64,000 bases of DNA from Deroplatys truncata (lineage: Eukaryota; Arthropoda; Insecta; Mantodea; Mantidae), in contig CM060990.1 of the NCBI GenBank assembly GCA_030765065.1, forward strand, positions 670,498,118 through 670,562,117, in the 5' to 3' direction. Numbering within the stretch: the first letter of the stretch is position 1; every line of letters starts with the position of its first letter. Shown here piece after piece: positions 44,861 through 56,795 of this stretch. Made by a program: the position numbers and the translations under genes. The notes beneath the pieces are model-generated. The model was not told the DNA's origin, did not search any database, and saw nothing but the letters and a program-made list of their open reading frames with translations.

Positions 44861-44889
44861 ATATGGTATAAAACAGAGGGAGACAACAC

Positions 44890-45130
44890 GCGCACTGCGT
44901 CCTACGTGATATACATTGCGGCAGCCACCCCCAAAGAGGAAGGGATGCAGTGAGGGAACACAGCCGCAGGCAGACAGGCTACAGAGACGCGCTGAAGTCC
45001 TTAAACCTTCCTGCCTGGAAGACCCGTCCCTTTGCTGGAGCTGACCAGAGGGGTCGATGAACGACCCATTGAACCCGGCAGCCCTCCAATGTCCACGAAG
45101 TGAGAGTAGTCACTGAGCGTGTGCGTTTCT
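44890..45130 (-). mobile_element. GC-rich body piece of SINE family B
   Basis: Shares aggaagggat, gaagtccttaaa, gaagacccg and cgatgaacgacc-like blocks, in order, with 19,610-19,760. The tRNA head is missing. Confidence 0.5.
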
Positions 45131-45955
45131 GGTTCGACGAAACGTGCCGTTCTCCGAGTGAGTTTGGGAAGGCTAACTGACGTGCAGTGACTGCTATTTC
45201 CGCGAGATATTGGAGAAGTCTTGTGTTCGACTCCCCAGTGGATGCACCGTCCAGAAGAAGAGGCTACATCGTGCGTATTTCATTGAAAGTGAAGTGATAG
45301 TGAAAATTAAGTGAAGTGACAGAGAAAGTTGAACTACATCACATTAATGTAGAAAGAGAACAACCTTCTAGACGCAGGGGAAGGTGTCATCCAAGTGAGA
45401 CTCCCATCCGTGGAGTGTTCCATTAGGCCAATACCTTAAAACTTTAAAAATCCTCCCCCCCACCCCGCTTGCGCAGGGACAGAAGTACACATGCTACCTT
45501 TGCGCGTCAACCGCAAAGGGGAAGACTGCTGAAAAGCCTCGGTAGGTTCTTGAGGCGTTTCACAACCCCAATGTGCGTCACCGTCCAGAGTACCCAATCT
45601 CCTATGTTTTCCGGGAACCACTGCCCCGTCGAGGCCAACCCAATCCGAACGGCTCCCTTACGGGAGTTGCTCAGACGTTCAGCCCGACGTACTTCTAGTA
45701 ACGCCAAAAGTACCTCGAGTTCTAGGGGTACGCAGTGCCCGCACCACGGCAGCTAAAGGGGCCGGAGCCCCTCCCCCCCTACGGGGTAACGAAGAGACAG
45801 CGAGAACTTAGCGAAGTGACAATTAAAAGCTGGACACATTTACAGTACGAAACTTAGTACCTTTGTTGAGAACCTTCCAAGGATGGGACCCGAAGATTTT
45901 CAAGGGAACATTACCACCAAACTACCCTTTATATGTTTTCAAAATTTTGATTTTC
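45131..45955. other. GC-rich stretch of unknown nature
   Basis: A plus-strand reading with CYLCASTAKGKT and a proline-rich tail suggests an old retroelement ORF1-like piece, but stops break it and no family can be named. The remainder has repeated gtgaagtgac words. Confidence 0.3.
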
Positions 45956-46450
45956 TCAAAAATGAGTAAGATTTCGGTTAAAGATCATATATTCAAGATA
46001 TCTCATGAAAATTAAAATGTATATCCTGAATTTTCTAGAATACCATATTAAATAATCTATGTTCTTAGCGACTTTGTATAATTTGTAAATTGTAAATGAT
46101 AGATAAAATCTTACTGCACAAAAAATGTAGATGTAAAGCACACAATTTATGACAATTAAATTGTTTTCTGCCGTTAAATATTTCAAATACATTCTTTGGT
46201 ATTGGTTTGAATTTTCAAATTCAAGAGTAAATCGATTTTTTCTCACGGTGATGCAAAATGCTTTGAATTTCAAAGCCACCAATTAGCGACTCTCTTTTTT
46301 AAAATCGTACTATCGCTTTACCTGTTATATTATTATACCTACAAGGAAATGTGTGAATGTTGTGAAAGTTTATCTCAAATAAGAAACTAGAGAGGAATAA
46401 GGTTTCATAAGAATAGTTTATAGAAGAGAGAGGGAGCAGAGAAAGTGTAG
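45956..46450. repeat. Dispersed repeat copy
   Basis: gatagataaaatcttactgc, acaaaaaatgtagat, acacaatttatgac and caaagccacc are shared in order with 25,920-26,130 in the palindrome arm. Confidence 0.6.
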
Positions 46451-48459
46451 CGTTTTTCCCCCCACTACTTCGTTGTGGGTAACTTACCTGCGTCATTATC
46501 GTCTCTGCGTTATTGTAGGTGTAGTCTTCAGGACTCGAGATTGTCGATGTCAGTTAGGAAGCACTTGTCGTCGCATCTCAGGGTTAACTGTCGGCGAATC
46601 GGTCTGAAATTCCCTACTGTTATTTTCAGGGGAGGATTGCGGAAGTGGTGACACTAGGATATTATTCATCAAGAAAACACGTTTTCACTTCCTCACTAAG
46701 GCGCGTATTCATGCCAGAAATACTGCAAGATTTCATTTTTCCTACCCTGTGCGGTTCTTATATGTATAAGAGTATCCTCCCCCTTTGGTCCGCTAACGTT
46801 TTGCTCCGGCTAATTATTTAGAATCTAAGGCTCTCTGTCGCCGTTCTTTTGATTCCCGCGAACTTGAAGTCATCACTTGCGGTATGTTAAGTTATTTATT
46901 ATCTTGGATAAATAATTTCAACGAACACTGTAACACGCTATATAATTATTCCACACGCATTACTTTATGATTACACCGTAGTGCGGCACTTAGTAAATTT
47001 CGGAACTTATTTCCCTTTTTTATTTGACTCAACCTGATGCGTGTTTCCTTAACGGAAAATCATGTCAGACTGTCTGAAATCCACGATTGCCTCCAAATGT
47101 TGTACATGTCGCTACATCTTCCTATCTTTTCATTGTGACGCAGCCACGCTACGTCCTCCATCAATAAAGCACTACCTTTGCCTCACGATTGCTGCTTTTC
47201 TCCTCCTAGTTGCTTTTTTTATACTTTGCCACGGCTGCTCGAGCATGAGATCTTAATCACTGGGTATGCGTGAGTGTATGTAAATAGAAACACGAACGCT
47301 TTCCTGGAACACCTTTATTCACCATTAAAATAAGACTTAAGATTTGCCGATCACTTTTAAATTCTTACGATGTTACTGTGTCTTTTCCAAGACCGAAGAT
47401 TATCAATTACATCTGATCGTTCGACCCTCTTGCAATTTTGCACCCAGTCTTCGGACCTCGACGAGAGCGTTGTTCCTCACCACACGAGCGTCCCAGCGAG
47501 AATGTCCTTACCACACGCGCGATACAAAGAAAAACCTCCTAACTTCCCCTCTCTCCCCTTAAAATTTGCACCAAAACTGAGCGTCATGAAGCTTCTAATG
47601 ACCTTCACATCCCGGCCAGTGCAACTGCACCCATTAATTCCAAGAGAAACTGACTTCAGCTATTTTACCCTTTATACCTGGGGCTGGTCCCTAATTAGCT
47701 AAGTTGTGCCTGTCTGGCCATTCTGTTCGCTTTTAACAGTCAACAATTTTCCCAATGCTTCTCTTTCTAATACATGTACTGATTTTAAATATTTTATTAT
47801 GTATTTTATTTCGCTATCCTTCCCAGATTATTTAGTTAATTATTGACTTTATAATTTCGGCTTCAATTGGTTCTAATGCTTATCCGCTACGTTTACTGGT
47901 TCCCTGGTTGAAAATTCAAAGCCTAACTGTAAGAAAAGTCCGTTGCCTCATAGCGTCTGTTTACTCTTAAAACTTGCCTCATCCCCTCGAAGTACAAAAG
48001 AAGGTTTCGATTTTTATGACCCCACGCTCGGAAAATTAATGGACAGTCTGAAATGAAGCTACTCTTGTTGTGCCTAAATCTTGCAGCTTTCTTAGGCAAT
48101 TACGCCTTTATTTGTTTGACAATAGTATTCAAACTTAAAACATATTTACAACTTCAGAAGGGCTTTCGATTGATGCAGTTTTGAATCAGATTACTTTAAA
48201 ATTATGGAACATTACCAAATTGCATGTTAATTAATTACCAATAATTCCAAAATTATAACTATTACAGAATTCCTTTTTGTGTATGCGTAATCCGGCGGAA
48301 GTATCGCTACAAAAGTCATATGAATGCAATATATCAGATTTCTTTTAGTTCTAGTCTCATTAGAAACACCTCTTTGTGGAAAACTCCACAAAGATCATTT
48401 TCTAATGGGACCTACCGAGTTTCATAATGAGACTTGGTCATTGTAAAGTAACGTAGATA
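46451..48459. other. Stretch without recognised gene
   Basis: A minus-strand ggtataaagggtaaaat at about 47,664-47,680 looks like a core promoter, and the surroundings may be a further LTR, but I could not define ends. A 64-codon frame at 47,062-47,256 has one hydrophobic segment and no known family. Confidence 0.35.
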
Positions 48460-49945
48460 CGCGCACAGACACATGTTCAAAAAATCTGATTTGATACATT
48501 CACACGACTTTCTCTACACTGTATCGCTTATTAGTGGGTATACAAATTATTCTTTCCAAAGTTTATTTTCATTTTAATCGAGATAAACCTTTCCGTAAGC
48601 ATCTGCATTACATATTTCGTTATAGATACAAAGGGAACAGCGACAGTCATATGTTTAAGAACTGGACACTATGTATAAGCCTTAAAATTCTATACACTAC
48701 ATGCAATCACGATGGACATATCGAAAGGACTTGAAAATAATTACAAAGTATTGAACAATTTGAACTATTAATAACGATATCTCGGAAATCGCTAATGCCG
48801 CAAAAAATTACTTCCAATTGTGTGTTTTAGGGAACTACATGTTTGTGCAGTACGTTTTCGTCTATCGCTTTCCTAATGAAGAGGAATTCACAGGGTATTT
48901 CCAGGAAATTGAAGATATACATTTTATTTGTAATGTAAATATCTTTAATATGTGATATTCTAATCAAAATCGCTATAGCCGTTTTTGAGAAAATACAGAA
49001 TTTCGAAAAATATTAAAGCCGAAGGGTAGTTTGGGACAGGGGTATTTTCTTGAAAATCTTCGTGTCCCATCTTTTGAAGGTACTGAACTTAAATACAAAG
49101 TTTGGTATTTATTCTACTTTTCATTTTTGAGTTATACTGTTGAAATATCGGTATCGAATTTTTGGGTTAAATGCAATACCTTCTCTACCTACTAGGTATG
49201 TGTTAGAGAAAGCAAAAATATTCCGTGTGTTACATTCACATGAATTTCTGTAACCATTATCCTTAACTTCTACACATTATTCCTGCAAAATTTTATTTTT
49301 CTACCTTCTAGATATTGATCGAGATAAACCTCTGCAGAAAAGGTTTCATAATATGTACATTACGGTGCAGGAGCAAGGTGAATAGAGGAAAGCAAATCAC
49401 TAGTCAGATGTTTTAAAGCGGTTCGCTATGCACTAGCCTTGAAATTCCACATTCTTATCAGTCATGACTAATCTCACAAAAACATTATTTGAAATAAATT
49501 TTGCTTTTTAAAGATATATGCAAATTTGGTGTACCACGTTTTTGCCTCTCTTAAATAATGTTTACCAATTGTACAAAATTACACAAAATTTCTTCCGAAT
49601 GAAAAGGATATCACAGTTTGTTGACAGAAAATTCAACATATGCATTTGAGTTATTGACAGTTGAAATTTCTAAAAATGCTTCGTGAAAAGGGCAGTTAAG
49701 GGTTGGGAATTTTCTTAAAAATACTTCTTGTCACAACTTTGAAAGATACTGATCTTAAATATCAAGTTTGGTATTTGTCCGATATTGTTTTTGAGTTAAG
49801 TTGTTCACACAGACACACAATTTTGTAAAACCCAATTTTTATTCATGGGGCCTCAAAGCATGTATTTCCGATGAAATATTGAGTCAATTTTTGGGTAGAA
49901 TACAATACTTCCTCTACCTACTAGGTACGTCTTAGAGAAAATAGT
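48460..49945 (+). repeat. Two tandem copies of the roughly 0.7 kb dispersed repeat
   Basis: The edge gatacattcacacgactttctc (48,494) recurs as gttacattcacatgaatttctg (49,230). Inside both are agaaacgtattt/gtacgttttcgtct-like, cagggtatttccaggaaatt/cagtttgttgacagaaaatt and caaagtttggtatttattc/tcaagtttggtatttgtcc blocks. The copies are well diverged. Confidence 0.65.
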
Positions 49946-49949
49946 TAGG

Positions 49950-50238
49950 TGGTCCTCCGTGGTGTAGTGGTTACCTCTAGTTCTCGTAGTCGCGGGTTCA
50001 AACCCGGCGGAGGGCGATGGATTTTTTCGGACGTAAAAATCCTTAGCATGGCTTCCTTCGGAAGGGAAGTGAAGTGAAGTCGGTGCGTGTGCAGATTTAC
50101 GGCATGTAAAAGAACCTCAAGCCTGTTAAAGAGGCATCTGAGCAAAATTACCGGTCTTTCACGCCCAATATAGAATGGGTCCACACGCTAAGAACCACAG
50201 CAGTTAAAGAGCATTATAAATAAAACTCAATTTAATTT
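49950..50238 (+). mobile_element. SINE family A
   Basis: Head gtggtcctccgtggtgtag, B box gggttcaaaccc, full body and aaactcaatttaat tail. It carries a small agtga repeat in the body (gggaagtgaagtgaagtc). Confidence 0.9.
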
Positions 50239-50269
50239 AGAGAATATGGAATTGATTTTTGGTTTATTA

Positions 50270-50279
50270 TTATTACTAT

Positions 50280-50310
<31 letters not shown>

Positions 50311-50331
50311 GTGTGTGTGTAAACACATACC
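50270..50331. repeat. TA/TG microsatellite, left of a MITE
   Basis: (TA)n followed by (GT)5. Together with the (TA)n at 50,877 it was probably one run before the MITE inserted. Confidence 0.85.
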
Positions 50332-50874
50332 GGGCCTTCAGATTTATTTGGCCTTTACGGCCAGTCGGTTTAAATGAATGACTCATTATTACTTCAGCGA
50401 GTACATTGTCTCAAAGGGGAATTGAGGAATTGCGGAATTGCGCCTCGGGCTGCATGTGTTTCCGGCTTCGTAAACAGGTTGGTGTACTGCGGCGGGCAGA
50501 ACTGCTTTTCACTAGGACATTTTGCGAGTTCATTGCACCCGAGATGGAAGTGACCACCGATCACAGAATTTGTAAGGTTGAGTGCTAAGCCGAGACACAC
50601 TACGCTTGAAGAACCGTCCAATTATCTGAGTTACCTATCAGCAGACATGCTGAGATTGCGACTTTAGAGATGCAATAAGTTCCAAATGTAAATACTGGAA
50701 AGGTACGACACAAGTCCCATTTTCAGTAAGGTAACTCTAAACTGTTGACATCTACCACTTCCACTCCTCTTTCGCTAGACCTCTGCCAGAGGCACTAGTG
50801 ATAAACTCGCTTCAAAGTATTGACGACACGGGCAGGCAACCCACTGGCGGCAAAGGCCGAATAAATCTTAAGAC

Positions 50875-50876
<2 letters not shown>
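50332..50876. mobile_element. MITE inserted in a TA microsatellite
   Basis: Inverted ends gggccttcagatttatttgg and the complement of aggtcttaagatttattcgg match over about 32 bp (also cctttacggcca / tggcggcaaagg). 545 bp, no transposase. TA repeats on both sides hide the target duplication but fit a TA-targeting transposase. Confidence 0.75.

Positions 50877-50911
<35 letters not shown>
50877..50911. repeat. TA microsatellite, right of the MITE
   Basis: About 16 TA units. Confidence 0.95.
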
Positions 50912-50914
<3 letters not shown>

Positions 50915-51689
50915 ATAAGTACATCATATTTGTGACTGGCATTTGATAACTATGAAATTGTTTGAACTGCTTCATTACTGTGTTTCTTCAGTGGGTGGCT
51001 AAATGATGAGTTTTCTTTGTAGTAGGCAATAGAATGTCGCGTTTGACGAGTGTCTTTCCTAAAACATCTAAGAGGTTGAAGAATCGTTGTGGAAGTCCCT
51101 GCTATTATTTGCTCAGTCAAAGCCATGTTGGAGTTTTGTTAATGATCATTTTCCGGGTCTAAACTTAGCCACAAGAAGACACGGGTAGGGTTTCTTCCGT
51201 TTTGAGGATTTCCTAATCTACTCCACACGCGTTACCTCAAGTAGACCTCGAACACGTGCAATGGCTTAAGCTTGAGGGCATTATGCTAAGAGGGTGAATG
51301 GGTCGATTGAAAAGGCGTGAGGGCGGAGCGGCATTTGTAAGTCTGCTGTTTATCTTCACCCTAACCAACTGGCCTTTTCATTCTTCCGCCCTTCCTCTTT
51401 TTCCTGTTCTTCATAGATCTCTCTCTTCCTCGTGGGATGTCCGCTGCTGTAGAAAAACCCATTTGTAAACTTGTTGCACAATTTCTGCTTGTTGATCATA
51501 TTAATCCTTAAAAGAATTCCAGTTTAAGGAGTATCCCCAAGTAAGGAAATTTTACTCACCGAACAAAGGTGGTAAATTATCAACACTTTGAGAAATGGAT
51601 TTGTATCTATATACCTATATTAAAAGTGTCTCCCACTTTATCAAAACTTTCTACCTTCTCTCCCACTTACCTTATAGATAAGGTGTTGC
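50912..51689. other. Stretch without recognised gene
   Basis: No coding motif and no repeat ends. Confidence 0.4.
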
Positions 51690-52160
51690 ATTTCATCAAA
51701 ACATTTGGTATTGAAATTTCACTGGAAATAGATATTTTGGGACCCTCTGGATAAAAAAGGAACACCTTTACAAAATGATTTGGGTGTGTCTTTGATCAGC
51801 ATAACTCAAAAACTAAAACTAGGATAAACACTAAACTTGATATTTAAGTTCAGCATCTTTCAAAGATGTGACATCAACTTTTTCAGAAATATAACCCTTC
51901 CCCAAAATACTCTTCACAAGAAATATTTTTCCAAAATCCTTTTTCTCAAAATAACCCTTAAGACTATTTATTAACATACCCTATATTTAAGATGTTTACA
52001 TGACAAAGTGTATACATCGAATTTTCTGGGAATAAACTGTAAATTTCTCTTCATTTGAAAGTAATCTTGTATAATTTTGTTAACTGGTAAACACTAAGAG
52101 CCAGATAAGAGCGCACTACACAAAAAACTAGATCTCTTTATAATACACAATTTATTTAAA
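51690..52160 (-). repeat. Dispersed repeat copy, inverted
   Basis: Complement of the same blocks: cacttgatatttaagttcag, gacatcaactttttc, cgaattttctgggaataaac and aactggtaaacactaag. Related to 39,300-39,620. Confidence 0.6.
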
Positions 52161-52342
52161 AGAACTTTTTGTGGTAGCGAGATATCTATTGGAAGGATTA
52201 TTTATGTAGATGCTTTCAAAGCAAGGAGGCCATTTCTAGAAGAAAAATTGGCCCCAAAAATACGATAGACCTCAGTCAGTTTAAAATAAATATACTCCTG
52301 TTTCACTAAACACAAGGAATTACATAATATTTCAGTCTAAAC

Positions 52343-52400
52343 AGGATATTTCGTTATAAATAAATATTTGAAGTCTGTTCCTTCGTTTTGAATAACCCTG
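52343..52400. mobile_element. Single end of the 41,599-type element
   Basis: ataaatatttgaagtctgtt, ccttcgttttgaataaccct matches the right end of the 41,599-42,086 element. No partner end nearby. Confidence 0.7.
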
Positions 52401-52789
52401 TACTAGAACAGTTGTTTTCTTGGATAAAATTCAGATTGAATGCACAACAAACACCTAAAGTTTCAATCACTTACAAAAAGCAATTCGGAAAATAGTACGA
52501 AAAGTGCCATTTTTAATTCCATACCAGAATATATTTATTATAAAGACCTCACATTCGATTGATATCCCCTCCTGAACATAAATTCAACCTCGTTGTCATA
52601 TAAAGTGTGGAAATATTACCTTCTCAACGACTGAAATTAAGTTTTGTACACAAGATACACAATTTTATAAAGGGAACTAGAGATCTAAGTTTATAAATTG
52701 CGGAGATTCTACTTGCTGATGCAGTTATTCTAAGTCATATGTTTATCGTAATTACATAATTCCACTGAGAAAACTTCCAAGTTGAATCT

Positions 52790-53140
52790 TGACCCAGGCG
52801 GAACTCAGAAGATTCAACTGGGAAGTTTTCTCGCATCCTCCATATTCACCAGAGCTTGCCCCAAGTGATTTTCACATGTTCCTCCAACTCGAAGGTAAGC
52901 ATTTTTAACACCGATGATGAAGTCAAATCAGCGAACAGCTTGTTGCGAGCACAGGACCCGACCTGGCACACAATGGCTTGGAAAACCTTGCGTCACGTCC
53001 CCAAAAATGCTTGTAAAAACATGTTGACTATGTAGAAAGGTAACAGAAGGATTTTGCAATACAAATAAAATTAATTCAACATGATTAATTGTGTGTAATG
53101 TTTTTTATAAAATAGGGAAAGTTACTTATTGAACACTCCT
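52790..53140 (+). pseudogene. Mariner transposase C-terminal fragment
   Basis: Frames read FNWEVFSHPPYSPELAPSDFHMFLQLE, then FNTDDEVKSANSLL and KNACKNMLTM. This is the last catalytic Asp region and tail of a DD34D mariner. gaacactcctcgta at about 53,132-53,145 looks like its right inverted repeat. The 5' part is lost and one frameshift follows MFLQLE. Confidence 0.75.
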
Positions 53141-53269
53141 CGTAATATTCAAACGGAATTATAATACAGAAACAGCTTCGCTTACAAGCACAAAATTTTA
53201 TACTGACTTGTGCATAATTCCAGGTAAGAAATAAAATGAATGTGTTAAAATCAGAAAAGCTTTTAAAAT

Positions 53270-53464
53270 CCACGGATCGGTCATCTTAAAACTGAAAAAT
53301 AAAAAACCTAATGTTATATTACCATGACTTTCTATATAACTACTGTCGTTTATTTTTATATAGCCACAAACCATTCTTGCAAAAGCTTATTTTTCTGTCC
53401 ACTTCATATTAATCCAGATGTAGAAATAGTTTCACCACGCAGTTCGTCGCATGTGCAAGAAGGA
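53270..53464 (+). repeat. Dispersed repeat piece
   Basis: tatattaccatgactttcta, attcttgcaaaagcttattt and cacttcatattaatccagat match the start of the other copies. It is then interrupted by the mariner at 53,467. Confidence 0.55.
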
Positions 53465-53856
53465 TACAGAGGGTTGTTCACAAACTTAAGACGCCCTTAC
53501 CTTATGAAAAACCACGCCTCCACCAGTAGTGATGTTCTATCTGATAAGCTTTAGCTTGAGGTATCAATCTGCAGCACAACTTCCAATGGAGCAAACTGCT
53601 ACCAAATACAGGGATGTCAAGTTCATTCCATTCCTCCTGGCAGCTTTTCAGAGAGCATCCAAAGTTTGCGGCCGTCTACTTCCAAGGGCTCTTTTCAGTA
53701 ACCTAAATTCATGAAACTCCATCAGTGACTTAACACGGATGTCGCTGAAAGGTATGGGATGCATTTCCATTTCTATCTCTATGTTCCGCAAAAATTTGTA
53801 GGTTGAAGCAGACGTATGGCTTGATGCCTTATCCTGATGCAGCCAGACTTTATTTA

Positions 53857-54686
53857 TAAGGGTCATTCAAATGAAACCCGGTCACTTGTGTAAACTAACG
53901 GTAACGATTTTATTAACTCCAAAATAGTCGTCAAAACTGTTGGCACATTTATCCCATTGCGACACTAGTCGGTCGATTCCATCTTTGAAGAAGCTAGTAG
54001 GCTGCTGTCGGATCCAGGCCTGGACCCATTCACACACCTCGTCGTCCGTTGTGAATCGATGTCCGCGAATAGCTTGTTTTAGTGGTCCATAAACATGACA
54101 ATCACACGGTGAAAGGTCTGGACTGTACGGTGGATGTTCCAGCATTTCCCATCAAAACTGCTGCAATGTCGTCTTCACCGTATTGGCAGTATGTGGGCGG
54201 GTATTATCATGCAGGAGAATAACGCCATTGGACAACATACCTGGGCGTTTCGACTTGATGGCTCGTCTAATGTTCTGTAAAGTGGCTTGATAACGCTGGG
54301 CATTGATGGTGGTTCCACGTTCCAGGAACTCGACAAGCAGTGGGCCCTTGTGGTCAAAAAAGAAGTACATCATGACCTTACCAGAACTGGTGTGCACGGC
54401 CTTTTTTTTTTTTGGAGGTGGTGATGTCGCATGTTTCCACTGCTTGCTCTGACTCACTCCTCGTTGTTCCTGCTTTCTCGCCTTCATGTTCAGTAGTGGA
54501 CGATAACTTGTGTGACCACCTTCTCTTCGGCGTGAAACCACACTGTCGCTATGCAACGTCAAACGTTGCACACGTTGTAGTCGCTCTACCAATAGATGGT
54601 GCTGCCATACACGCAGTTACGTGGTGCCACCTTACGTGTAGTGGAAAGTTAGACGCACTGACAAGGTTTCATTTGAATGCCCCTCG
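53857..54686 (-). mobile_element. Nested DD34D mariner, shortened
   Basis: Inverted ends agggtcattcaaatgaaacc and the complement gaggggcattcaaatgaaac, with TA duplicated at 53,855-53,856 and 54,687-54,688. It has lost the DNA-binding region and first Asp of its enzyme, leaving 830 bp. Taking one TA away restores the host reading GTDVNKVWLHQDKASS, so this was a clean recent cut-and-paste insertion. Confidence 0.9.
53882..54592 (-). pseudogene. Transposase remains of the nested mariner
   Basis: SQSKQWKHATSPPPKKKKAVHTSSGKVMMYFFFDHKGPLLVEFLERGTTINAQ, HDNTRPHTANTVKTTLQQF and HPPYSPDLSPCDCHVYGPLK, then WVQAWIRQQPTSFFKDGIDRLVSQWDKC, give a good catalytic core. The second and third Asp have 34 residues between them (DD34D). 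An in-frame stop follows LQQF at 54,152. The N-terminal helix-turn-helix and first Asp block are deleted. Confidence 0.85.
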
Positions 54687-55589
54687 TACATCTGTACCAT
54701 AGAGAGCAGGGATTTCTGTATGGAAAATTGGTATCAGGGTGTTAGTCTGCTAATATGCCGAGTTGATTTTCACATTTTTATGCACACGACGAACGGTTAA
54801 TTTGCGATTGTAACTGTACCTAGCTATTACCATGAAACTGTTGGGGAACTTTCGTTAGTTTCCTTATACCAATTATCAAATTTTTTTCTCCCCTTGGTCC
54901 GTAATACAAAGCCTAGGGTTTGCTGCAGTCAGTTAGACAAACATATACCTCATCTAAATAGACAACAAACATCCAGTTTTCACCAGCTAGGTATCTTCAT
55001 ACAGCTTTCTGCTGTTAGTGGCACGTTCTGCAATGTGTTTAGACAACAGCTTATATCCCCGGCTCTTATCGCACTTTTCTAGATTCAAATCCTGGTTAAT
55101 TATGGTGTTCACAGTAGTAACAGGGATCCTTAATTACAGTGCAATGGCCCTTTGAGTTGCAGGATTTGGTCCAGAGGCAGGGGCCTTCACTTTCCAAATT
55201 ATCTCCGGAGTGTGACTGGTGGCCGGTTGTGGATTTCCCTATTCCTTGCCCTGTGGAATAAGTCCTGACGTGGCCTTACCTTTTTTGTTGAGTGTGCACA
55301 TGAGATCACATTCTTATAAATGGTAAAAATACGCCTCTTGCACTGCTTATTAATCTTAGAATAAAGGTATTTTGCATCGGAAAGAGCAACAATGTACTCT
55401 CATCAGAATGGTTCTATTCTTGACGCCATTTTATGCAACAGGAACAAGAGCACACAACTGAGCAAACACAGTGATACACTCATACTGCTGAACTTTCATT
55501 CACTTCCACATGTTTTCAGCGCGGAGCTATTGTGCTCGTCTGGTATTGTTACCATAGATCATAAACAACCCCGTACAGGAAAGTGAAGC

Positions 55590-56245
55590 CATAGTCTAAA
55601 CTTTAAAAGTCTCGCTATATGCTGGCCTTGAAATTCAATTCAATTCACTTTACATCACATCGTCAGGAATAGTCAAATGATAATAAATTCATAAAAGTGA
55701 CAAAGTGATAAAGTGTCGAAATGTTCAGGTCAATAACAACGGATATTTCAGAAACGGCTAATGTCACAAAAAAGTTATTTAAAATAGCTTGTGCGTTTTA
55801 AACAGATCTACATTTTCGGTCTAGTAAGTCTTTGTCTGTCTTATGGTTTACAAATTATACAGAATTGTTTCCGAATGAAGAGTATTTCACAGACTATTCC
55901 CAGAAAATTTAGATATACATTTTGTCATGTAAATATCTTAAATATTTGGTATTTCAATCAACATACATAGAGCCATTTTGAGAAAATAAAACATTATGAA
56001 TTTTTTCCATACGGTAGTTTAGGATGGGGGAACGTTTTTGAAGAAGTTCAAGTCGCATCTTTGGAAAGTGCTGAACTTGAATATCAAGTTTGGTATTTTC
56101 CCCACATTTCGTGTTTGAGTCATTCTGTTTACAGACACACAAAGGGATATATTTTTAAAAATGCTATTTTTGGATTCAGGGGGCTTGAAAACATGTATTT
56201 CCAATTAAACCTCAATATCGGAGGTTTTGGGTGGACCGCAGGACT
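55590..56245 (+). repeat. Dispersed repeat copy
   Basis: Resumes the copy broken at 53,464: ttcaaatcacatcg-like edge, aaacggctaatgtcacaaaa, gtctttgtctgtcttatgg, aagagtatttcacagac, atatcaagtttggtattt and cacacaaagggatatat. Matches 48,700-49,220 block by block. Confidence 0.65.
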
Positions 56246-56257
56246 TTCTCTACATAT

Positions 56258-56660
56258 CGAGCGGGATGGCTCAGGCGACAACCTATGTGGCCCGCATTCG
56301 GGAGGTTCTACGTTCGATCCCCGGTGACCGCCCGCTCTGGCCCTTTCGTGGCTTCCCCGGGTCGAAGGCGAATGCTGGCGTGATTCATCTTCTACAAAAC
56401 TCTCCTCTCCCTCGTTTCCTATACCCATCATCTTCCTTGTCATCGGTTTCAGGGTTTTAGGACCAGGTGGCGGTATTGCGGCTGGGCGATGGCTATGCGT
56501 TCTGTTCAGGTTATTTCCCTGTCTTCGCTGCGGTACTGCTCAATTGGGTCTCTCCTCCGAGTGTGCTCCGCCCCGGAATTGGAGGTTCGATGTCTTGTGG
56601 GCAGGACCGGGTGACTTCGGATACGTTTATACCTATACCGTTACCTGCTCTACCTACCTG
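56258..56660 (+). mobile_element. SINE family B, plus strand
   Basis: Best tRNA head of the family: cgagcgggatggctcaggcg (A box) and gttcgatccccgg (B box). It continues ttcgtggcttccccgg, gcgaatgctggcgtg, tcatcttccttgtcatcgg and the GC-rich body. Inserted at the edge of a dispersed repeat. Confidence 0.8.
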
Positions 56661-56714
56661 CTAGATACGTGGTGCAGAAAGTAAAAACAAAAAGGAAGTT
56701 TTTTTTAAAGGATT

Positions 56715-56795
56715 AAGGCTTGAGTCTTCGAACTCAAGTCTTCCACCGTATTAGTAGCTTTTTAGTGCTAACACACCCAACTACAAGGCATTTTA
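56715..56795 (-). mobile_element. tRNA-like sequence
   Basis: Minus strand: tagttgggtgtgttagcac, then cttgagttcgaagactcaag (T-arm-like hairpin with B-box core). Could be a tRNA relic or a SINE head. Confidence 0.35.

Larger units (their letters stand above)
53467..55573 (-). mobile_element. Mariner-type element carrying a nested second mariner
   Basis: Inverted ends cagagggttgttcacaaac and the complement cggggttgtttatgatctat, with TA outside both (53,465-53,466 and 55,574-55,575). Without the nested 830 bp it is about 1.28 kb, normal for a mariner. Minus-strand enzyme pieces on the right side (TIINQDLNLEKCDKS; AERATNSRKLYE; LAGENWMFVVYLDEVYV) and on the left (KVWLHQDKASSHTSASTYKF; LLKRALGSRRPQTLD) belong to one transposase. 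It is broken by stops, a small loss near the last catalytic residue, and the insertion. Confidence 0.85.

Noticed and set aside
45469-45756. Arg-rich 95-codon frame in a GC-rich block
   Set aside because: Likely shadow of an old retroelement piece. The alternative frame has a Cys-x2-Cys hint but stops, and no family can be named.
47062-47256. 64-codon frame with one hydrophobic segment
   Set aside because: Could be a small membrane protein, but there is no family, no partner exon and the ATG context proves nothing.
47230-47770. Possible further LTR with a minus-strand tataaaggg
   Set aside because: A core-promoter-like motif is present, but no TG/CA ends or target duplication could be set.
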